Below, one piece after another: positions 33,894-43,134 of a stretch of DNA of 64,000 bases; position 1 is the first letter of the stretch, and each line of letters begins with the position of its first letter. The stretch comes from Candidatus Nitrosopelagicus brevis (lineage in GTDB: Archaea; Thermoproteota; Nitrososphaeria; Nitrososphaerales; Nitrosopumilaceae), in contig NZ_CP007026.1 of assembly GCF_000812185.1 (NCBI RefSeq), positions 431,222 to 495,221 on the forward strand, given 5' to 3'. The notes beneath the pieces were generated by a model. That model did not search any database, was not told the DNA's origin, and worked only from the letters and a program-made list of their open reading frames with translations. Both the position numbers and the translations under genes were made by a program.

Positions 33894-35519
33894 ATGACTT
33901 TTTTCCCATTATTACTAACTCTTGTAATCATTGTTTCAATAGGTTCCAGCTATGCGTATGCGCTAGAGTACACCTATCCAACAATCAATCAAAGGCTAAC
34001 TGAAATTCCCACATATTGTGCAGTTGAATCGATAAGTGATGATATTGAATCCTCTGAGATGGATGAAATAATGGCTAAATCAGAACTTGCAGTTATGGCA
34101 TGGAAAGAAAAGTTGCAAGAATCTGAATTGGCAAATAAAGAATTTTGGGATATGAAGTTCAAAAAAATTGGGAAAAATGAATCCGTAACTGATGATTGCA
34201 CGATTACTATATTGTTTAGAGATGATCCTGAGTTTTCTGGCTCACTGCTTAGTAAGACGCTTGGGGCATTCATGAGAAATTCAATTTACGTCTATTATGA
34301 AAATCAACAATCAATTTATGGGGACAAATGGATGGATGGAATTTTCAAAACAATAATTCATGAAATGGGGCACACCTTTGGTCTTGGTCATTATACCACT
34401 GACGATAATGATTATAACAGAAAAATCGCAACACGTGATCAATCCCCTCCTTCGATAATGTTTGCCCCTGCACACATTAACCCTGATGTACGAAAGATAA
34501 CTGAAATTGATGTTCAGCTAGTTCGTTCAATTTATGGAAGTTATGGGTTCCACGCATTTTCTGAACAAAGACCTAGTGAAATTATTATTGAAAATCCAAT
34601 TTCTCCATTAGATCCTACATATCCTTTCGAATCTACTGAAATTTCTAAAAATAATGTAAAATTATTTCGACATCAGGATACTATGATAACAATTTCTGGG
34701 GAGATAAATAATGTCATGTTCATGTCCGGTCACCCTGTTTTCATCTTAGTTACAAGTCCAGACCTTTCTGTTCAAGTTTTGAAAGTTAAACCTACTAGAG
34801 ATGGATTTTTTGAAACGTACATGAATTTCAATTACAAATCTCTTCCAGGAAAGTATTCTATTGAATTTGCATATATTGATAAAATTGATCAAAGTAAAAA
34901 TCTAGTTTTTGATGTAGAACAAACTGATATTCCACTTGCACCTGAATCTGAAAATCTGAATATTATTCGGGTCAATAATGATGCTGAACGATTTTTTGAA
35001 ATGGGTCTGTATGGTGATGCTATCAAAAACTACAAAGTAGTCATGAAAAATGCAGACAAGATTCAAGAGCCACTTTATCTAAATGCCTTGAATAAAATTG
35101 GTCTATCATTAATCCAATTGAAAAATTATGAAAAATCGTTATCATACTTTGAACAGGTATATGAAATAAATCCAAACTATCCAAACATTGAACAAAATCT
35201 CAAAACCTCAAAATCATTAATTCAGACTGATGGCCAAATGATTGCCACTGATTCTACAATTCCACTTCCCGGTTGGATTAAATCAAATGCCGGATGGTGG
35301 ATAAATGGACAGGCTACTGATCAATTGTTATTTGATGCATTTGAATACATGCAAAACAAGGGTTTGATTGGAAATTATGAGTTTTCAAAATTCTCTCCAC
35401 CACACATTCCAAACTGGCTTGTAGACATAGTCACTTGGTGGATTGATGAAAAAATATCTGATGAGGAATTTCTTAAAACTGTAGATTATTTACTGAAGCA
35501 AGGAATAATTATAATTTAA
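33894..35519 (+). CDS. Matrixin-like zinc metallopeptidase with TPR and WIKxxAGWW repeats (surface protein A)
   Basis: A 541-aa exported protein. The signal peptide or anchor is residues 1-22. The metzincin site HEMGHTFGLGH is at 156-166, with a Met-turn candidate SIMFAPAH at 187-194. A beta-rich domain (about 225-345) follows, then TPR repeats (about 364-430), then two copies of a 35-residue WIK...WW module (PGWIKSNAGWW at 459 and PNWLVDIVTWW at 506). The module resembles those of the second metallopeptidase at 54.4 kb, but the order differs. It likely cuts or processes surface proteins. The start directly follows the stop of the previous gene. Confidence 0.85.
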   Translation: MTFFPLLLTLVIIVSIGSSYAYALEYTYPTINQRLTEIPTYCAVESISDDIESSEMDEIMAKSELAVMAWKEKLQESELANKEFWDMKFKKIGKNESVTDDCTITILFRDDPEFSGSLLSKTLGAFMRNSIYVYYENQQSIYGDKWMDGIFKTIIHEMGHTFGLGHYTTDDNDYNRKIATRDQSPPSIMFAPAHINPDVRKITEIDVQLVRSIYGSYGFHAFSEQRPSEIIIENPISPLDPTYPFESTEISKNNVKLFRHQDTMITISGEINNVMFMSGHPVFILVTSPDLSVQVLKVKPTRDGFFETYMNFNYKSLPGKYSIEFAYIDKIDQSKNLVFDVEQTDIPLAPESENLNIIRVNNDAERFFEMGLYGDAIKNYKVVMKNADKIQEPLYLNALNKIGLSLIQLKNYEKSLSYFEQVYEINPNYPNIEQNLKTSKSLIQTDGQMIATDSTIPLPGWIKSNAGWWINGQATDQLLFDAFEYMQNKGLIGNYEFSKFSPPHIPNWLVDIVTWWIDEKISDEEFLKTVDYLLKQGIIII

Positions 35520-35548
35520 AAAAATACTGTGATTAATTATCACACTAA

Positions 35549-35857
35549 CTAGGATGCTTGTTTTTGTCCTATAAGTGACAAAAGAGGCATTGCGTCCCAT
35601 TGATACATGTATGATGAAAGAAATGATTTGCATGCGTCATTATATGAATTGAAGAAACTTTGTGCTGTATCTTTATCTCCTTCAATTACTGACATTGCGG
35701 TTTTATTATCATCAAATGAACCGCTCCAAATCATATTTCCTTTTGCATTCCAGTCGTCAATGATTGTAGCAATTGTGCCTGCAGCTGCTGCTACATCTTG
35801 TGCTTTAGCGTCTTCTTTAAAGACACTAACTAAAACATATGGTGATTTTTCAGCCAT
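35549..35857 (-). CDS. Hypothetical protein (102 aa)
   Basis: A soluble 102-aa protein starting MAEKSPYVLVSVFKED with alternating strand and helix elements (AAAAGTIATIIDDWNAKGNMIW, DTAQSFFNSYNDACKSFL), an alpha/beta pattern like ferredoxin-fold dimeric proteins. No conserved active residues are obvious. The minus-strand TATA-like ATTTTAATATCG at about 35880-35889 lies about 26 nt from the ATG, supporting leaderless expression. It converges with the surface metallopeptidase gene. Confidence 0.7.
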   Translation of the reverse strand: MAEKSPYVLVSVFKEDAKAQDVAAAAGTIATIIDDWNAKGNMIWSGSFDDNKTAMSVIEGDKDTAQSFFNSYNDACKSFLSSYMYQWDAMPLLSLIGQKQAS

Positions 35858-35929
35858 TACGAAGTTGTCACTAGGACGATATTAAAATTCGATGGACTTT
35901 TCAAAAGCTTGTTCTAATAATATAGAAAA

Positions 35930-36008
35930 GCCGTTAGCAACATTCCAGTAGTTGACGACATGTATTCTGGTTTAAGATCAAAGCATACGATGCTGTGTCA
36001 CTAACGGC
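35930..36008 (-). ncRNA. Candidate structured non-coding RNA (79 nt)
   Basis: A perfect 8-bp end stem, GCCGTTAG with CTAACGGC, encloses two inner hairpins (CCAG/CTGG and AGCAT-loop-ATGCT), giving a three-way junction. On the minus strand a TATA-like AATTATT block at 36030-36040 lies 26 nt upstream of the first G, and the stem is followed by TTTTC, a weak terminator signal. It has no tRNA T-loop consensus. The downstream 102-aa gene has its own TATA box, so this is probably an independent RNA. Confidence 0.55.
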
Positions 36009-36143
36009 ATAAACAAATTCCTTCGTTTGAATAATTAAAACTAGTTTTGAACTTAGAATGTTATTCTCAAATTCTGGAATATAATTTTTCTATTATACAC
36101 TCTCAGATTTTATAATATATGCAATCAAACGGTTCTTGATTTT

Positions 36144-36178
36144 TGAATTGTTTCAATTCATTCTTGATATTTTTTTTT
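36144..36178 (+). terminator. Hairpin plus T-run in the gap before the iron permease gene
   Basis: The sequence TGAATTG-TTT-CAATTCA forms a 7-bp hairpin, followed after a few bases by a run of ten T. On the plus strand this looks like a terminator, but no plus-strand gene ends here. It lies within a 475-bp stretch without a protein gene (35858-36332), in which I otherwise see only the candidate RNA, a perfect palindrome AAAACTAGTTTT at 36037-36048, and AT-rich DNA. Confidence 0.4.
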
Positions 36179-36332
36179 TGTAATTCTTATGAGATTAAGA
36201 TCAAAAAACAAAATATCCATTTGTGAAATTTCTTTTCTCATTTTGCTTTTTTGTTTTAAACCTTATTAGAAAATCTTATTCTATGATGATAGAATGAGTC
36301 CTCTCCTAAAATAGGGTTTCAAAAGAAAGCAA

Positions 36333-38567
36333 GTGTTGAAGAAATCTAGTCTTGCTATATTTGCAATTGCAATGTTATTGTTTGTAATCCCTAGCGCATA
36401 TTCAATTGATAATAGTAAGGTGAGATATTATTCTGTGATAGAAGTTACTGAAACGAGTCTCAATCTTGCTCTAACAAGTCTTGAAAATCAAGACTTTGAA
36501 TCTACTAAAAACTTCATAGAATTTGGCTCAACACACTTTTCAAAGAATTTGGAAAAATTAAGAAATGTTGATGCGTCTCTAACTGATGAGGTTCACATAT
36601 CATTACTCGATCTTCAAACAAGACAGTTAAACCCTGAAAATCTATCTACTGTATCTTCTGAAATAACAAGAATTGTTGAAATCTTTGAGGCAATTCCTGA
36701 AGATGAAGAATACAATCCTAATGTCACAGTTGCATTATTGATTATAGTAGATGAACAATATGCAATCTTTGAATCTGAAGGTAGTGAATTTTCTTATCAA
36801 ATTGCAGTAGGATTTATGGAAAGAGCAAATCAGATATTTTATTCTGGAACTGATTATAACGAACGTCAAAAAGTAGAATTACAATCATTTTTCAATGACA
36901 TGTTTGAAATGGTAAAGAACAAAGATCCATACGCATCAATTGCCTCTACCAATATCTGGGTTCAACGGGATTTACTTGGAACTGATGTTGTTGGAACTAT
37001 TGGAACAGATAGTAGCAGTTTCTACATTGTGATAAAAGAGCTATATGCTGAATTAATGATTGAATTAGATAATGGCGACTACAAAAAAGCAGAACAACTT
37101 GGAATAGAAGCATATCTTGAGAACTTTGAATATCTAGAACCTGAAATCGAAGTTGCTGATGCTGAATTATTATATCAATTAGAATGGGACATGCGTGAAG
37201 AATTGCGTACCATGATCAAAAATTATGAAGACCCTGATGTAATCAAATCATTTTTGGTTGATTCAATCATTCCTAGATTAGATACAGCAGAAGCCAAAGT
37301 TGCAGACTTGAGAGCATCTGGTGTAGTAATTGCAGAAGTATTTGCAAATAAAGAAACAAAACCAATGGGCTCTGCATCTGAAGGTCAAAAAGCTGAAGTT
37401 CGAGATGAGATTGACTTTATCCGAGAACAATTAATGGCAACTGAAATTTTCTATGAATTAGGTGATACGCAAGCAGCATACGCAAGTGCACGAACAGCAT
37501 ATCTGGACAGTTATGAATATGTTGAAATTCCATTAAGAGCAATTGCACCTGATTTCACTTTTGAGGTTGAATATCAGTTTGCAACATTAAGAAATCAAAT
37601 TAATGATGGTGCACCAATCGAAGACATTTCTACTACAATTATTTCCCTTGAACGTTCTCTAGACGAGTCTGAACGTCTTGTTTCTGGAACCGGAACCATT
37701 GCACCAATGATTGCATTCATCTCATCTTTTTCTATAATCTTTAGAGAAGGATTGGAAGCTGTTTTGATTTTAGGTGCTATAATCACATATCTTGAAGCAT
37801 CAAGAAATCATAAATTCAAAAAATATGTGCATTATGGAATAGGACTTGCAATTGGTGCTACAGCTGTAACTTGGGTTATTGCATCTTACATTATAGAAAT
37901 TTCAGGCGCTAACAGAGAACTGATTGAGGCGATAGCGGCATTGTCTGCGACGGCGGTTCTATTCTATGTGAGTTTCTGGATACTTAACAAGATTGAACAC
38001 AAACGATGGATGGAGTTTGTAAAAGCCAAAGTTTTCCAGGCATCTGCAGCTGGAGGTACATCTGTGTTCATAATGCTGTCATTTTTCACAGTATACAGAG
38101 AAGGATTTGAAACTGTCTTATTCTACCAAGCAATGTTCTCGTTTGCCAAGTACATGGAATTTTATGTTGGATTAGGATTCATTCTCGGCATTGTTTCATT
38201 ACTTGGAATATACTTTGGATTTAGAAAACTTGGAAAACGTTTACCGCTACGTGCACTATTTGGATTAACAATGGGTATTGGAGCATACTTGTCAATTGCA
38301 TTCTTAGGAAACGCAATACGAGAGTTCCAGGTATTAGATTTCATCCCATACACTAGCATGCTTGGAACTATTCCAAGATTAGACATCAACGTTGCAACAA
38401 TGACTGGAATCTATCCAACACTTGAGACCACTGTAGGCCAAATCATCTTGCTAGCGGTCTATCTTGTAGCATCACTTTACGTGCTTGTTCTAAGACCAAA
38501 GAGACAAAAAGCCCTCGCTTCAATGAGAAAATCGAGAGCGCAAGTAGATGAGCAACAGACGAATTAG
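36333..38567 (+). CDS. FTR1-family high-affinity iron permease with large extracytoplasmic N-terminal domain
   Basis: A 744-aa protein. A signal peptide (about 1-23, ending AYS) precedes about 430 residues of helical extracytoplasmic repeats, including AYLENFEYLEPEIE and AYLDSYEYVEIPL units. A seven-helix permease follows with the two REGxE iron-translocating motifs, REGLE at about 470 and REGFE at about 588. It should import iron. The start is a GTG. The extracytoplasmic repeat is shared with the surface protein at 40.8 kb. The hydantoinase-type gene overlaps its 3' end by 20 bp. Confidence 0.92.
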   Translation: MLKKSSLAIFAIAMLLFVIPSAYSIDNSKVRYYSVIEVTETSLNLALTSLENQDFESTKNFIEFGSTHFSKNLEKLRNVDASLTDEVHISLLDLQTRQLNPENLSTVSSEITRIVEIFEAIPEDEEYNPNVTVALLIIVDEQYAIFESEGSEFSYQIAVGFMERANQIFYSGTDYNERQKVELQSFFNDMFEMVKNKDPYASIASTNIWVQRDLLGTDVVGTIGTDSSSFYIVIKELYAELMIELDNGDYKKAEQLGIEAYLENFEYLEPEIEVADAELLYQLEWDMREELRTMIKNYEDPDVIKSFLVDSIIPRLDTAEAKVADLRASGVVIAEVFANKETKPMGSASEGQKAEVRDEIDFIREQLMATEIFYELGDTQAAYASARTAYLDSYEYVEIPLRAIAPDFTFEVEYQFATLRNQINDGAPIEDISTTIISLERSLDESERLVSGTGTIAPMIAFISSFSIIFREGLEAVLILGAIITYLEASRNHKFKKYVHYGIGLAIGATAVTWVIASYIIEISGANRELIEAIAALSATAVLFYVSFWILNKIEHKRWMEFVKAKVFQASAAGGTSVFIMLSFFTVYREGFETVLFYQAMFSFAKYMEFYVGLGFILGIVSLLGIYFGFRKLGKRLPLRALFGLTMGIGAYLSIAFLGNAIREFQVLDFIPYTSMLGTIPRLDINVATMTGIYPTLETTVGQIILLAVYLVASLYVLVLRPKRQKALASMRKSRAQVDEQQTN

Positions 38568-40668
38568 AATTGGTATTGATGTAGGTGGAACTTTTACAAA
38601 AGCTATAGCGTTAGATATTGTCTCTGGTGAAATCTTATCTGCTTCTACGATTCCAACAACACATACTGCTGAACGTGGTGTATCTGCAGGTATCGTTTCT
38701 GTTTTATCCGACTTGTTAAAAGAATCTCAAATTAAATTAGATGAAATTGAAATTATAGCTCATAGTACTACTCAAGCAATCAATGCATTGTTAGAATCTG
38801 ATACTGCTAAAGTTGGAATTGTAGCAATGGGGGTTGGTCCAGAAAAAAGTGATGTCATTAAACGTACAAACTTACGCGATGCAAAAATAAATCATGATAA
38901 CGATATTAAATCCTCACATAGATTTCTTGACACATCACATCTGATTACTGATTCTGAGGTGTCAACCGCAATTAAAGAGCTAAAAGATGATGGTGCTAAA
39001 GTGATAGTTGCAACTGAAGCATTTGGGGTTGATGATCCCTCAAACGAGCAATTTATCATGGAACATGCTACAAAACAAGAAGTCCCCTCTACTGCATCCC
39101 ATGAAATTTCTGGAATTTATGGTTTGGAGATTAGAACTTTAACTGCAGCAATCAATGCTAGCGTATTACCAAAAACTGTTCAGGTAGGTAACTTTGTTGA
39201 AGAAGCAATCCGTGAAACCGGTGTAACTGCTCCATTAATGATAATGAAAGGTGATGGTGGTGTTACAAGCATGGATACATTTCGTACAAAACCAATTCTG
39301 ACTGTTCTTTCTGGTCCTGCCGCAAGCGTAGCTGGTGCATTACTATATCTAAAAATTACAAATGGAATATTTGTTGAAGTTGGTGGAACTAGTACCAACA
39401 TTTGTATCATAAAAAATGGTAAACCTGAGATTCGTTATGTTACAATAAAGAATCATCCTACTTGTATTAGGTCAATGGATGTTCGTGTACTTGGAGTTGC
39501 AGGTGGAAGCATGGTGCAAGTAAAATCAAACACTGTTGTAGGTGTTGGACCACGTAGTGCACACATTGCTGGTTTGAAATATTCATGTTATGCATCAATG
39601 GATGATTTATCTACGGGTGAAATTATTTTTGTTAAACCAAAACCAAATGATATTGAAGAGTACGTTGCAATAAAATGTAAAAATGAAACATATGCAATAA
39701 CAAATACTTGTGCTGCAAATGCATTAGGTAGAATACCTGAGGGTGATTACTCATACTCTGATCCTGCAACCGCAAAGTTTGCATTAGAAATTCTGGGTAA
39801 AAAATTAGGTGTTTCAGGTGCACAAGTTGCATTGTCTATACTTCAAAATGCATCATATGATATTACAAATGAAATCACTAAAATCATAAAAGAGTTTGAA
39901 CTTGAAAAATCAAAAGTGAAACTTGTTGGTGGCGGTGGAGGTGCATCTGTTCTTGCACCTTTTGTTGCAGAACAATTACAGTTACAATATGATAAAGCTG
40001 ATTATGCTGAAGTTATTTCTTCAATCGGTGTTGCGTCATCAATGATGCAAGAACAGCTTGAAGAAACTGTTGTAAATCCAAACCCTGAACAAATATCAAA
40101 ACTTCAGAAAAAAATTCATGACATACTTATTGAAAAAGGATCAACTCCTGAATCTATTTCTATAGATAGCGTTTACATTCCAGAAAAATCGTTGTTACGT
40201 GTAACTGCATTTGGAAATGTTGAATTAGATAACGGCATGACTGCAAAAAATATTTTTGATAAAGATGATGCAACAGAACGTGCACTAGAAATTTCCAATA
40301 TTCCTAAGGATAAGATTAATCTTGCATTTGAAACTGATCACTACTTTGTTTTTTCTGGAAAAATTACAACAAAAAAATTAATGATTAAAAAAACTGTACA
40401 GCCTGTAATTGTCATCGATAAGTATGGCCGAGAAAAACTCAATCTTAGTGATGCAAAACTAATTGACGGTGACATCTCCCAAATCACATCTGGATTAAAC
40501 AAATCATTATCTTCTGATGCACATGTTTCTCCTCAGGTCTATCTTCTAAATGAATTAAAGTTGGTAGATTTTTCGGGACTTACATCAAAGTCTCACATTA
40601 TTGATGCAATCAAAAAAGAGTTAGGAGACCTTTCTAATGCGTGCGTAATTGTAGAAGCCAAAAAATAG
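38548..40668 (+). CDS. Hydantoinase/oxoprolinase-family protein (HyuA-like)
   Basis: A 706-aa ASKHA-fold enzyme of the hydantoinase A/5-oxoprolinase family, which hydrolyses cyclic amides with ATP or related ligands. The N-terminal phosphate motif RIGIDVGGTFTKAIALD and the core VEVGGTSTNICIIKNG are clear, and a glycine-rich KLVGGGGGASVLAPFVA segment closes the fold. No HyuB partner gene is adjacent. The ATG overlaps the iron permease gene by 20 bp, so the two are probably in one transcript. Substrate unknown. Confidence 0.88.
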   Translation: MSNRRIRIGIDVGGTFTKAIALDIVSGEILSASTIPTTHTAERGVSAGIVSVLSDLLKESQIKLDEIEIIAHSTTQAINALLESDTAKVGIVAMGVGPEKSDVIKRTNLRDAKINHDNDIKSSHRFLDTSHLITDSEVSTAIKELKDDGAKVIVATEAFGVDDPSNEQFIMEHATKQEVPSTASHEISGIYGLEIRTLTAAINASVLPKTVQVGNFVEEAIRETGVTAPLMIMKGDGGVTSMDTFRTKPILTVLSGPAASVAGALLYLKITNGIFVEVGGTSTNICIIKNGKPEIRYVTIKNHPTCIRSMDVRVLGVAGGSMVQVKSNTVVGVGPRSAHIAGLKYSCYASMDDLSTGEIIFVKPKPNDIEEYVAIKCKNETYAITNTCAANALGRIPEGDYSYSDPATAKFALEILGKKLGVSGAQVALSILQNASYDITNEITKIIKEFELEKSKVKLVGGGGGASVLAPFVAEQLQLQYDKADYAEVISSIGVASSMMQEQLEETVVNPNPEQISKLQKKIHDILIEKGSTPESISIDSVYIPEKSLLRVTAFGNVELDNGMTAKNIFDKDDATERALEISNIPKDKINLAFETDHYFVFSGKITTKKLMIKKTVQPVIVIDKYGREKLNLSDAKLIDGDISQITSGLNKSLSSDAHVSPQVYLLNELKLVDFSGLTSKSHIIDAIKKELGDLSNACVIVEAKK

Positions 40669-40760
40669 ACACACTTAAGCAAATTGTAAATTCTAAGACT
40701 CTAGAATAAGAAGATACATTCAGGTTTAGTATTATATACGAAATTGTTTTCGAAGTTTTT

Positions 40761-42704
40761 GTGAATAAGTTAATTTTGTTAGCACCATTGATGGCACTTC
40801 TTTTAGTGCCAATGGCATCTGAAGCTGAAGCAGCTCTTGGTGATGAATGGGCAGCAATTAAGAAAACACTCGGTAATGCATACAAAGCAGAAACAACTGA
40901 GGAATCACTAAAACTTCTAGCAGATGCACGTGGAATCTATATGAGTGAATTTGCAGGAGCAGCAAGAACACATGATCCAGCAACACATGAAGTTATAATG
41001 GAATGTTATGACAAAGCAAAACAAAATTATCAAGATGGCGATAACAAACAAGCAAAATTATGGATTCAATGCCAAGAAAAATCAATTTACACACTTGGTA
41101 TGGTAATGATGGAAGATGCAGTATCAAAGAATAACTCTGCAGCATACATTGACTGGGTAGACATTGTTAAGACAAAATTCAAAGTCGCTGACAAAGACGC
41201 AGGTTCACTAGCATTACTCACTGCAATTGAAAACGACCCATCAAAACTCAAACTATACTCTGGTGTAGTTAGAGACAACATGTTAGATATTTTTGAATTA
41301 AAAACAGTTGAAGAATTAGAAGAAGCACTAATCAAATATAACGAAGATGACACATACGGCGCAAAGAAATATGCCTATGAGGGATTATACTATTACAGAA
41401 CACTTGACCCATATGTCGTAGACTCAATTGGTCAAGGTAAAGCAGACCAACTATACGGATTAATGGAAAAAGCAATGGCAATTTCTGACTCTGCAAATGA
41501 CGGCGTATCAATTGCAGACTTGAAAGTACAAATGAAAGACACCAAGAAAGAAGTAGAGAAAATTGTCATGAAACACAACGGAATTGCTGGTACTCCTGAA
41601 GCACTTGCACTAGCAGGTATCTCTGACAGATTACACTTAGTCAAAGTAGAATATGTTGATGCAATTGACGGTACAGGCGCAATCATTAATGACATGGAAT
41701 ATGCTGAAACTGTAGCATTTGCACACGGTGCAGTTGAAATCGCTGATGAAAACGCAGAGGTATTGAAAGCACTTGGAGCAAGTGACTTTGAGAAATTACA
41801 ATCACAATTATCAAGTATCGCATCTGATGTAGATAACTTTGTAAAAATTTCAACAGTTCTAAAACAGGCTGACGAAGCAACCTTAACTGTAAAGAACCTA
41901 CAAGCAAACGCAGGTGAAGGTGGAGCAAACCTAGGTGGTTACTTTGAGACTATTGATAGATTATTGATTACCGCACAAGCAGCATATGCTAACGGTGATG
42001 CTGACTTGGCACACGAACTAGTTGGAACTGCATACTTGGACAACTATGAATTCCTAGAAGCACCAATTGGTGAAGTTGACAATAAATTAATGAAAACTAT
42101 TGAAGATGATATGAGAGAGAACTTGAGAAACATGATTACATCTGGTTCTTCTTACAACGATGTTGAATCTCACATCCTAATGATTAACAACGACTTAAAG
42201 ACAGCACAAGCAGCAATTGCTAGTGGTCCTGCTCCAAAGGCAGCCGCAGCAGCACCTGCCCCAACCCCAGCACCAACCCCTGCCCCAGCACCAGCAGCAC
42301 AAGAAACACAACAAATAAGCCTTGAAGAAGGTGGCGGTTGTCTAATTGCAACTGCAGCATTCGGTTCTGAAATGGCACCACAAGTCCAATTCCTAAGAGA
42401 AATTAGAGATAACACTGTAATGAACACACAATCCGGTACAGCATTCATGACCGGCTTTAACCAAGTCTACTACTCCTTCTCACCAGCAGTTGCTGACTTA
42501 GAAAGAGAAAACCCAGTATTCAAAGAAGCAGTCAAAGTAACATTAACACCAATGTTGACTTCACTAACATTACTCAACTATGTCGAAGTTGACACTGAAG
42601 AAGAAATGTTAGGCTACGGTATCAGTCTAATACTACTTAACATCGGAATGTACTTTGTAGCACCAGCAGCAGCAATTGTTGCAATCAAAAAACGATTCTT
42701 TTAA
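40761..42704 (+). CDS. Large surface protein with FTR1-type repeats and CFI-box C-terminal domain
   Basis: A 647-aa protein with a signal peptide (about 1-23, GTG start). Long helical repeats follow, including AYLDNYEFLEAPIGEVDNKL (about 424), which align by eye with the extracytoplasmic repeat of the iron permease two genes upstream. Next are an Ala/Pro linker (APAPTPAPTP) and a C-terminal block GGGCLIATAAFGSEMAPQVQFL, the CFI-box domain of thaumarchaeal surface proteins. Two membrane segments sit near the end. Codon use favours C-ending codons compared with neighbours, as for a highly expressed gene. A role in iron or metal acquisition at the surface is inferred. Confidence 0.8.
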   Translation: MNKLILLAPLMALLLVPMASEAEAALGDEWAAIKKTLGNAYKAETTEESLKLLADARGIYMSEFAGAARTHDPATHEVIMECYDKAKQNYQDGDNKQAKLWIQCQEKSIYTLGMVMMEDAVSKNNSAAYIDWVDIVKTKFKVADKDAGSLALLTAIENDPSKLKLYSGVVRDNMLDIFELKTVEELEEALIKYNEDDTYGAKKYAYEGLYYYRTLDPYVVDSIGQGKADQLYGLMEKAMAISDSANDGVSIADLKVQMKDTKKEVEKIVMKHNGIAGTPEALALAGISDRLHLVKVEYVDAIDGTGAIINDMEYAETVAFAHGAVEIADENAEVLKALGASDFEKLQSQLSSIASDVDNFVKISTVLKQADEATLTVKNLQANAGEGGANLGGYFETIDRLLITAQAAYANGDADLAHELVGTAYLDNYEFLEAPIGEVDNKLMKTIEDDMRENLRNMITSGSSYNDVESHILMINNDLKTAQAAIASGPAPKAAAAAPAPTPAPTPAPAPAAQETQQISLEEGGGCLIATAAFGSEMAPQVQFLREIRDNTVMNTQSGTAFMTGFNQVYYSFSPAVADLERENPVFKEAVKVTLTPMLTSLTLLNYVEVDTEEEMLGYGISLILLNIGMYFVAPAAAIVAIKKRFF

Positions 42705-42755
42705 TTCTGAAACAATTCAGTCATAAGACGTTTATTTTAATTCCGAAATAATTCA
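42703..42755 (+). repeat. Pair of 17-bp direct repeats after the surface-protein gene
   Basis: AATTCTGAAACAATTCA (42703-42719) and AATTCCGAAATAATTCA (42739-42755) differ at two positions and start 36 bp apart. The first copy overlaps the stop codon of the upstream gene. They flank a TATA-like TTTATTTTAA. They could be regulator sites or traces of duplication. Confidence 0.5.
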
Positions 42756-42758
42756 CAT

Positions 42759-42820
42759 ATGGCAACGGCGGGGCATTGCCGCCACCATACGATCAGGGTC
42801 GCATTCTACACAACGACGTA
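42759..42820 (+). ncRNA. Candidate small structured RNA (weak)
   Basis: A stem ATGG/CCAT encloses GGCGG/CCGCC with a 7-nt loop, and a second hairpin uses GTCG with CGAC. This is GC-rich inside very AT-rich DNA. A TATA-like TTTATTTTAA at about 42730-42739 lies about 25 nt upstream of the first stem, and a T6 run at 42854-42859 follows. It may be an independent RNA or a leader or trailer structure. Confidence 0.35.
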
Positions 42821-42885
42821 ATCAATATGCTTCAAGAATTAATAAAACACACCAGATTTTTTAGTCATAAAACCAATAGAGAGAC

Positions 42886-43110
42886 ATGGAATTTTGTGGT
42901 ATTGATGCAGTTTTACTTCCTTCTATGTTTGCAATAAAAAATAAAATCGTCGGAACTCCTTGCTATGAAGATCCTTCATGTATTGGATATACGATCGTGG
43001 TGTCGCTTGGCCTGGCATATACAATTTATCGAGTTCTCACAAGAAATATGAGCAAAAAAGGCAGACGAGAGGCGCTTTACAGGTTCTTTTTCAGAGACGC
43101 CAAAAATTAA
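42886..43110 (+). CDS. Small membrane protein with basic tail (74 aa)
   Basis: A 74-aa protein with three Cys (CGID, CYEDPSC) before one hydrophobic segment (IGYTIVVSLGLAYTIYRVL, about residues 38-56), then a very basic tail (NMSKKGRREALYRFFFRD). The charge pattern suggests a cytoplasmic C-terminus and an outward Cys-bearing N-terminus that may form a disulfide. Not recognised as a family. It precedes the acidic 123-aa gene by 24 bp. Confidence 0.68.
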   Translation: MEFCGIDAVLLPSMFAIKNKIVGTPCYEDPSCIGYTIVVSLGLAYTIYRVLTRNMSKKGRREALYRFFFRDAKN

Positions 43111-43134
43111 ATACACACGAGTTGGACGTCAGTT

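Noticed and set aside
35930..36008. A tRNA gene, because of the terminal stem and 79-nt length
   Set aside because: No T-loop TTCRANNC, no D-arm G18-G19 pattern and no anticodon arm could be placed on either strand. The 43654 element fails for the same reasons.
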